Source: Clitopilus passeckerianus (taxonomy: Eukaryota > Basidiomycota > Agaricomycetes > Agaricales > Entolomataceae). Taken from it: a DNA stretch of 64,000 bases. The translations under genes were made by a program, and so were the position numbers. Position 1 is the first letter of the stretch; each line of letters opens with the position of its first letter. Of this stretch, positions 57,850 to 64,000 are shown one piece after another. Below the pieces are notes generated by a model that worked only from the letters and a program-made list of their open reading frames with translations, ran no database searches and was not told the DNA's origin. Location: the NCBI GenBank assembly GCA_944990035.1, contig CALYLX010000069.1, positions 248,001-312,000 of the forward strand. Reading direction: 5' to 3'.

Positions 57850-58160
57850 CCCACATCTGTAGATGTGTCAAATTGGATACCATTTCTCATTTGAAGCTGG
57901 TGGCTGGGGCGGAATCGAGCGAGAGAAGAGTCAAGGAAAGCTACAGTATTCGGTTAAAGCGACACAGGCAGTGGCATGTCGGTCCGACACCCGAACTCGT
58001 GATTGTTTCCCTATCGAATTAATGAATTAATTTGCCGTCCACCAAGTCTAGCTATGGTTCGGTGTCCCCACTTTCAGGAAGTTGAAAGAGGGAATAAGCA
58101 TTGATGGTCAATGAGTATCGGTAACGCCGTGTACATGTGTGGATCTTTGTTCGGAACCTC
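57850..58160. repeat. duplicated non-coding flank, copy B (pairs with about 47250-47575)
   Basis: Non-coding upstream flank of terpene synthase gene 3. It shares CAGTGGCATGTCGGTCCGAC-type, AATTAATGAATT and TAGCTATGGTTCG blocks with the stretch beside the relic at 46745-47180. Confidence 0.7.
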
Positions 58161-58529
58161 CGAATTTAGAGGCAGAGCAGAAGGGTTGGTCGGGGCGAGA
58201 TTCCGAAGGAATTGGATGGGAACGTAGGTTTAAGGTTATTGTTAGGGTTTTGACGATCGAGGTGAACTCAAATCGTCGGTACGAGCATTCCCCTCCTGCA
58301 TGCTGAAGCCCCAGTAGCCTTTCCTCATTGGGTTTTTTTGCACACCTGTGCCCCTCATGCTCTCATTGGATCCACCAGCATTTTAATCTAGGCCTAGAAT
58401 GTGAATATGAAGCCAAGCTGATAGAGTTTATAGCCACAACACCTGACTACCTCTGAAACCAAACTCCTATTATATATAGGGTTAGCGTACATCGTACATC
58501 TCCCTTAGTCTCTACAGCAACCTATTACC
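58161..58529. other. likely promoter region of the MYND gene
   Basis: No coding sequence supported. A TATATATAGG run lies at about 58471-58481, some 50 bp before the start codon, at a plausible TATA position. Confidence 0.35.
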
Positions 58530-59369
58530 ATGAACAACCACCGCTGTGCCGTCTGCAGTACTCCCACTGAGCAACGATGCAGTGGCTGCCGTCTCCAGTA
58601 CTACTGCGGCCGATCGCACATTGCGCAGGTACGTACCATTCTATGGGAGATCGTATTGGCTGAAACTTGACCGCCTTGACGCCTTCCAGGACTGGAAGCG
58701 TCACAAATCCATGTGTAGAAAGCTGCAAGACGCCTCACTCACCACTGCCGCCATTCCGCCATCTTCCACCACAGTAACTGCACCTACGAACGGTGGCACA
58801 CTCCAAGCCATCGCCTTCCCCGCGAACGAGGATACACCCGTATGATTACTATCCCCTATACCTGGATGCGCGAGGACCCCGACGATCCAGACTCTGTGAC
58901 TTGGCAGGAGAAAGACATACGTGGGCTATTCAAATCGCCTTCTGCCGTTCGCGAGAAATGGGTCGACCGTGTGACTCACCACCCCGAGGCACCTGCGCTG
59001 CCCGAGGATAGGTGTTTGGTTGTGAATATCAACGACGACTTTTTGTGCGATGGGTCGCCGGTCAATCGTTGCATCTTCAATCTGACGGAGGGGAAGGCGG
59101 TACATGGGTGGAGCGATAATGTGATTGCCCTGCGCCAGAGACCGCAAGATATGGTGAACTCGACGTACGGTAATGCGAATTTGCAGGAGGATTTGGATAC
59201 GCTGAAGAACTATTTCTTGATGTATGGGTCGGTCAGTCTATTCAGCCTTTTCTGCGAAATTCGTTGACTGATTGAGACTGTCAAGTTTACGGAACAAGGA
59301 CGAGAGAACGCTCGTCAAATGCTTGATCAATTCGGGGGAGCTTCATCTTGGCAGTTTCTCAACCTCTGA
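58530..59369 (+). CDS. MYND zinc-finger protein with an apparent one-base frameshift
   Basis: Exon 1 58530-58628 and exon 2 from 58690 encode a MYND finger: CAVCSTPTEQRCSGCRLQYYCGRSHIAQ, split by the intron, then DWKRHKSMC. A Thr/Pro linker leads to LQAIAFPANEDTP. There the frame runs into a stop (GTA TGA, 58839-58844), while the downstream frame one base off reads on sensibly as MITIPYTWMREDPDDPDS, EDRCLVVNINDDFLCDG and NVIALRQRPQDM, to a last exon 59286-59369 ending SWQFLNL. One more C in the CCC run at 58836-58838 would restore the frame; alternatively a 35-nt intron (58839-58873) bridges it. MYND fingers bind proteins; the C-terminal region resembles other uncharacterised agaric MYND proteins. 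Confidence 0.7.
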
Positions 59370-59748
59370 GAAGCTTGGGCCGTCGTTTTTATGTATCCTC
59401 CTTAGAAGAAAGAAATATTGCAGGTTATTTGTCTTGAAAAAGAATGACAAACCCATTGACAGTTCACCAATTCTACCGAAACTGTGTTTCTTCTGAGAAG
59501 ACGCTTAGCCGAGGGGACCTAATATAACAGAAGCTCGTATAAGGAAAGAGGGAGGATCGAAACAAGCACCCTCCGTGTGATCACTGAACTCTTCAAACTT
59601 CTTCTGGCGAGGAGGTAGGGTAAAGTAGAGAAATCTGAAAGAAGACCCTCGGAGGACGAATACGAATCTGGAGATGACACCGCTCTAACTCATATCCGCG
59701 TAGCAAGACGGTCATCCGAAATTGAACTCATTATTCCATTGGAGGAGA
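59370..59748. other. no gene recognised
   Basis: Intergenic between convergent genes; nothing supported. Confidence 0.4.
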
Positions 59749-60552
59749 TTACAAGAGTCCTTCAGGTATACACCCCTCATTGCGTAACCAATCTATCACA
59801 CCGCACCATTAGCCCTACTCTCCCAATACGAACAACTGTTATGGGACTCACCTATACTAACATCCTCCAAATGATCATCGAAATCTCCAAACTTCAGATG
59901 TGCCTTCTTCTCCGCCACCGCTTCACGGACTTTCTTGACTGCGTCGGGGGAGGAGAGGGCGAATCGTGAGTTGGAGGAAGAGAAGGGGGCGGGAGTGGAG
60001 GAGGACGGTTTCCATGTGCCTTGGGAGGGGAGGTATGGCTGGGAAACGTAAGTGGGGAATTGACAAGCATGTGAAAAGCGTAAACGTACAACCAACGCAA
60101 CTTCCTCAGAACCAGTCTTCGTTCCATCGATCTATCATGTACACAACTTATGTGAACTTCCGAGCACACATGAATATAAACAGAAGAAAACGTACGACAA
60201 AAACCACAGCATCCCCGAACCCGGCCTTCACCTTCCCAGCAACCTTCTCTCCAACAGGTCCAAGCGCCGTATCATCCACCCGGTCACTAGCCTGATAATA
60301 CCCAACCACCTTAACCCCACCTCCAAGCTGTTCAACATGCTGCTTCGCGACGTCCAACCCAACTTCCATCATCGGGCTCAGACTCGTCCAGTGGTGTAGG
60401 AGAGGTATAGCATCTGTTATCGATACTGTGCTAGGAGAAGAGGAAAGACCGAGGAGAATGCCGTTGACGGGTTTGTGCGGGTGTTTGGAGGCGTGGAAGG
60501 TGAGTTTGGCGTATGCGAGAGTGGAGAGGGTGTATGTGGGTGTGGAGGACAT
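59749..60552 (-). CDS. ER membrane protein complex subunit 8/9 family protein
   Basis: The ATG at 60552 gives MSSTPTYTLSTLAYAKLTFH, then ASKHPHKPVNGILLG, the conserved opening of the EMC8/EMC9 (UPF0172) family. ITDAIPLLHHWTSLSPMMEV, GLDVAKQHVEQLG and VVGYYQASDRVDD follow, together an MPN-like fold without the metal-binding JAMM residues. After an intron the next exon includes SPDAVKKVREAVAEKKAHLK and FGDFDDHLEDVSI; a final tiny exon may end at 59749. In the family this cytosolic subunit caps the EMC, which inserts tail-anchored and multi-pass proteins into the ER. The middle intron boundaries and last exon are approximate. Confidence 0.8.
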
Positions 60553-60993
60553 GATCAAGATGGAAGTGTGATGGCAAGACGCGTCGCGTCGGAATCAGAC
60601 ACGATGAACGCGATGGTGGCGGATTCGATTTCATTCACCGGCCGAACACGGTATACGTTCTTTCGGTCAACCTATACGAAATCATTCCATCCCGGCCGAA
60701 GCTCAGAAATGAAATCTGCCAACTCCACCGCAATTATCCCTCCTTCGTACCCGTTCATCGCATCGTTCGACACCACATACCCCTTGCTCTAGTACAAAAC
60801 CATCCTCGAGACCCTAGCTCCTCCCAGGCCAATTTATCCCCTTGACTCGACCAGCTCGAGCCCCGTCCGAGCCGCGACTCCTCCAGTTCAAAAAATTTGA
60901 TCACGGGGCTCCAGATCCGCTTAGCCGAGAGGTCCACCAACACGAGCCGTCTTCTTGTCCCCTTTCACCGGCCAACATACCGAGTCAAGGGCC
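60553..60993. other. intergenic between divergent genes
   Basis: Presumed shared promoter region of the EMC8/9 and alanine aminotransferase genes; no coding sequence supported. Confidence 0.4.
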
Positions 60994-62704
60994 ATGAATA
61001 ACCTATCCAAGCTCCGAGCTCTCCGTCTCAAAGGAGTTCCAGCCTCCGCCTCCAGGCTGCCCCAATCGATAAAAAGATCATCTCTTCCTTCAACAGGACG
61101 ATACCTCTCCTCCACATCCTCCCGTCAGAGCATATCCTCCCCAGATTCAACAGACATGACTTCTGCACCTCCTAGCAAAGACGGCCCTATCCTGACTATT
61201 GACTCTTTGAACCCGACGTTCAACGAGGTGCAATATGCCGTTCGTGGTGAGCTGGCTATCAAAGCCGAAGAGCTCCGAGAGAAACTCAAAGAGCCAAACC
61301 ATGGCTTGCCTTTCGACAAGGTTATCAGTTCCAACATCGGAAACCCACAGCAGAAAGGGCTTGACCAGAAACCTTTGACATTCCCTAGACAGGTATGTGT
61401 TCTTCATCCCTTCCGTCCTCTCCCACTCCTACCACTTTCCATTCCTTTCCTCACCATAACCCAACCTAACTAAACACTTTTCTGGTCAGGTTGCGGCCCT
61501 AATGGAATACCCACCCCTCGCCTCCATTGAACCTCCCATCTTCCCCGCAGACGTCCTCGCCCGCTTCCAAGAACTCTCCCACCACATTGGCTCCATCGGT
61601 GCCTACTCCCACTCCCAAGGTATCCCCTTCATCCGCCAAAACGTCGCCGCCTTCATCTCTGCCCGGGACGGCTTCCCTGCGGACCCCAACCACATCTTCC
61701 TCACTGCCGGAGCAAGCGCTGGCGTGAGCTTGATTATAAGCATGCTCATCTCGCACCCTATGGATGGGATATTGATACCTATCCCGCAATACCCGTTGTA
61801 TACGGCTGCGTTGGCGCAGCATAGAGGTGTTCCGTTGCCTTACCACCTTGATGAATCGAAGGATTGGGGGACTTCCATCCAATCTATCGAGGCTGCGCTC
61901 GAGAAAGCCAAAGCCGACGGCGTCTCCCCACGTGCTCTTGTGGTTATCAACCCCGGCAACCCAACAGGTGCTCTGCTCACCGTTGAGGAGCAGGAGCAGA
62001 TCGTTCAACTCTGCGAGAAGAACAGGATTGTCCTCATAGCAGATGAGGTGTACCAAAACAACATCCACAACCCCTCCCTCTCCTTCACATCCTTCAAGAA
62101 GGTCGTTCGGTCGCAGCAATCCACCGTCCCCCTCTTCTCATTCCACTCCATCTCCAAAGGCGTCTCCGGCGAATGCGGTCGTCGTGGAGGCTACTTTGAG
62201 TGCGAGAACATCCCCGCCGACATCTTGGCTCTCATCTACAAGATGGTCTCTGTCGGCCTGTGCCCTCCTGTGGCTGGGCAAATTGGGGTAGACACCATGG
62301 TGCGCCCTCCTCAACCAGGAGATCCTTCGTACGGCCTCTGGAAGTCGGAGACCTCCGCCATCCACGCTGCCCTCGCCTCCCGCACACACACCATGGCCAC
62401 ACGCCTCTCACAGCTTCCCGGTGTCTCCTGCGTCGATTCTCCCGGAGCTATGTACCTCTTCCCCAAGATCACCCTTTCTCAAGCCGCCATCGACGAGGCG
62501 AAGAAGCGAGGAAAGGAGCCAGATGCGATGTACGCCCTGGAGCTGTTGGACGAGACTGGGATATGTGTAGTTCCGGGGAGTGGGTTCGGACAGAAGGAAG
62601 GCGAGTGGCATTATAGGTTGACTTGTTTATGTCCCGGTGTGGAGGAGTATGTTGGGAAGTTGGAGGGGTTCCATAAGGGATGGGTTGAGAAGTATGGGGT
62701 TTAG
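60994..62704 (+). CDS. alanine aminotransferase, mitochondrial
   Basis: Two exons: 60994-61392 and 61490-62704, giving 537 aa. The N-terminus (NNLSKLRALRLKGV, then SIKRSSLPSTGRYLSSTSSR) is basic and Ser-rich, like a mitochondrial targeting peptide. The PLP aminotransferase fold follows: LNPTFNEVQYAVRGELAIKA, ISSNIGNPQQKGLDQKPLTF, GASAGVSLIISML, VVINPGNPTG, IADEVYQNN, and FHSISKGVSGECGRRGGYFE, with the Schiff-base lysine at residue 356. This is alanine:2-oxoglutarate transaminase, interconverting alanine and pyruvate. The strong codon bias of the second exon (many C-ending codons) suggests high expression. The start is the first ATG in frame after a stop-free leader without another ATG. Confidence 0.9.
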
Positions 62705-62875
62705 GTTATATGGCTTGGATCCGGCTCAATTGGCTAAAGGATACTAATGATCCACATGTTCATGTTGAGCTACCTACATTCTCATAGAGCCTCATTTACC
62801 GTAGAATACCATATACGATTGGAATACGATTTGTGGATAGAGATATTGATCATCAACAAGTACACGTTTATGGAC
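62705..62875. other. 3' flank of the aminotransferase gene
   Basis: Short AT-rich non-coding stretch, probably holding the polyadenylation region. Confidence 0.35.
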
Positions 62876-62966
62876 TCTTCGCTAGTATATCGGTTAGTAC
62901 ACGCGCCTGTCATCATTCGAGAGGTGTCGAACGCGCGAAAGCTGGGTTCGACTCCCAGGCGAAGAG
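62876..62966 (+). tRNA. tRNA-Asp (anticodon GTC) with a 19-nt intron
   Basis: Acceptor stem TCTTCGC/GCGAAGA, D-arm TAGTATATCGGTTAGTACA, anticodon stem CGCGC/GCGCG, loop CTGTCA + intron + C, T-arm CTGGG-TTCGACT-CCCAG, discriminator G. The 19 extra bases follow position 37, the canonical site. The sequence resembles eukaryotic tRNA-Asp. Two degenerate copies follow within 800 bp. Confidence 0.88.
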
Positions 62967-63053
62967 ACTTGTGAATTTTACTAATGATTTTTTACGCGGT
63001 CTGATTCTACTCTCTTAATCTCTACCGATACTACGACGGCTATTACTATCAGC

Positions 63054-63109
63054 TCTTGGCTAGTTTATCGGCGAGTACACGAAGCTGGGTTTGGCTCCCG
63101 GGCGAAGAG
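63054..63109 (+). pseudogene. truncated tRNA-Asp copy lacking the anticodon arm
   Basis: Starts TCTTGGCTAGTTTATCGG, jumps from TACACG directly to AAGCTGGG, and ends GCGAAGAG. The D-arm and T-arm of the intact tRNA at 62876 are recognisable, but the whole anticodon arm with the intron is missing, and the T-loop has TTTGGCT instead of TTCGACT. Confidence 0.75.
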
Positions 63110-63569
63110 AATGTTGTATTCCACATAACCCCCAAATTTTCGAATCTTTTTTGGCCTGGATTACATGGTAAAACCTGCCAGAAAAGTTGGCCGGCGTTAG
63201 TCCGATGCTGCTAGGGCTGTCTATCATTATTTAACCTACCCGAAGCCTCATTGGAAACTTGACATTGTTGGCAGTAAATTGATTTGGGAAGCTGTGATCT
63301 AAGCGCTCGCCTAGCGCCCAAGGTGTGTCCCGCATCTGGTGGTCTCTTTCATTCATACCACCAACTCACGCCACCTCTCTCCACGACCTATACCCGCCCC
63401 GGATCTCAGAGATTCAACTTGAACCCTCAACGACCATATACTTTCTGAATCTCGGTCCAGAAGCCTGATAGAAGGTAGATAGACAGTTGGTGGCTCATAG
63501 AGCGACACCGAATGTTCCAGTCATCCAGATGGTAGGTATATATTGGCCATTACATGGCTATTTAATGAC
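63110..63569. other. no gene recognised
   Basis: Non-coding DNA between two tRNA relics; nothing supported. Confidence 0.4.
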
Positions 63570-63665
63570 CCTTCATTAGTATATTGGTAGTACACGCGCC
63601 TGCCTTTTCTTCAAAAAACCATAGAATTAATGCGCGATAGCTGGGTTCGACTCCCAGGCGAAGAG
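63570..63665 (+). pseudogene. degenerate tRNA-Asp copy with a longer intron
   Basis: Resembles the tRNA at 62876 from TTAGTATAT to GCGAAGAG. The acceptor 5' side (CCTTCAT) no longer pairs well with GCGAAGA, one base of the D-loop is missing, the anticodon position reads GCC instead of GTC, and the insertion in the anticodon loop is about 25 nt. The anticodon stem CGCGC/GCGCG and T-arm CTGGG-TTCGACT-CCCAG are kept. Probably not functional. Confidence 0.65.
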
Positions 63666-64000
63666 AATGTCGAATTAAGGCCTCCCTTTTTTGACCCTCG
63701 TGCTTTCCACGGCGGGAACAAATATTTCGGGGGATCCAAAGCATTTCACGCTTCCAGACTTGCCATTGCTCGATGCCCCATGGATTGTTGATGGCGGCGA
63801 CAATTTCACGTGTCAAACCCGATTCTCTTTCAAACCGCTACTATGCATGCCAAAGAGTGCTGACCTCTGCCTCATTTATTTGGGTATGTGGGCCTGTCAA
63901 CATCATGATACTCGTACTGAAGCTTATATCCTCCAGCTAGCTCTGAACCATGGTCTGCGAACTATTCCTGTATTTGGAGCTTACGCAACAATGCAATCCC
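63666..64000. other. no gene recognised
   Basis: Short frames only; a gene extending beyond the window edge cannot be excluded. Confidence 0.3.

Noticed and set aside
61499..62119. 206-codon minus-strand open frame
   Set aside because: It is antisense to exon 2 of the alanine aminotransferase, whose motifs and codon bias are clear; the antisense frame is a by-product of that bias.
1..64000. CRISPR arrays, bacterial operons, intact transposons or viral genes
   Set aside because: No regularly spaced repeats, no transposase, integrase or reverse-transcriptase motif and no terminal repeats were recognised; the intron-rich structure is that of a fungal nuclear genome.

Overview
The window reads as nuclear DNA of a mushroom-forming basidiomycete (Agaricomycetes). 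Coding regions are broken by many short (about 35-70 bp) GT-AG introns, genes lie close together on both strands, and the families are typical of that class: DUF6533 membrane proteins, fungal sesquiterpene synthases, an F-box-like protein of the agaric type, a MYND protein and a Zn2Cys6 regulator. There is no bacterial-type operon, CRISPR array or recognisable intact transposon. Exon coordinates given below were worked out by hand from splice signals, reading frame and comparison of paralogues.

Layout. 0.9-13.4 kb: six tandem plus-strand genes for multi-pass DUF6533 proteins. Four share exactly the same eight-exon structure, two of these inside a duplicated block of about 1.9 kb that includes non-coding flanks, and a decayed 3' tail of another copy lies between members. 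13.6-15.9 kb: an intron-containing tRNA-Asn and a WRN-type DEDDy 3'-5' exonuclease gene. 16.1-20.4 kb: two tandem minus-strand secreted polyamine-oxidase-like flavoenzymes. 22.6-27.5 kb: two tandem minus-strand SLC45/GPH-type sugar transporters. 28.3-31.6 kb: a mitochondrial [2Fe-2S] ferredoxin and a frame-disrupted F-box-like gene. 34.3-45.4 kb: a delta-12-type fatty acid desaturase, a HotDog thioesterase, a Spo7-like phosphatase subunit, a Zn2Cys6 transcription factor and an alpha/beta hydrolase ending in the peroxisomal signal SKL. 46.7-57.5 kb: three intact sesquiterpene synthase genes and two decayed copies, two of the intact genes forming a large inverted duplication, with an unrelated disordered-protein gene between them. 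58.5-62.7 kb: a MYND zinc-finger gene with an apparent one-base frameshift, an EMC8/9-family gene and a mitochondrial alanine aminotransferase. 62.9-63.7 kb: one good tRNA-Asp with an intron and two degenerate copies.

Most housekeeping genes here (exonuclease, ferredoxin, Spo7, EMC8/9, ALT) have no evident joint function. Two zones look like active accessory DNA: the DUF6533 array and the terpene synthase zone, both growing by local duplication and decay. The run desaturase, thioesterase, Zn2Cys6 regulator, peroxisomal hydrolase and terpene synthases is a plausible but unproven specialised-metabolism neighbourhood; the Spo7 gene inside it argues for caution.
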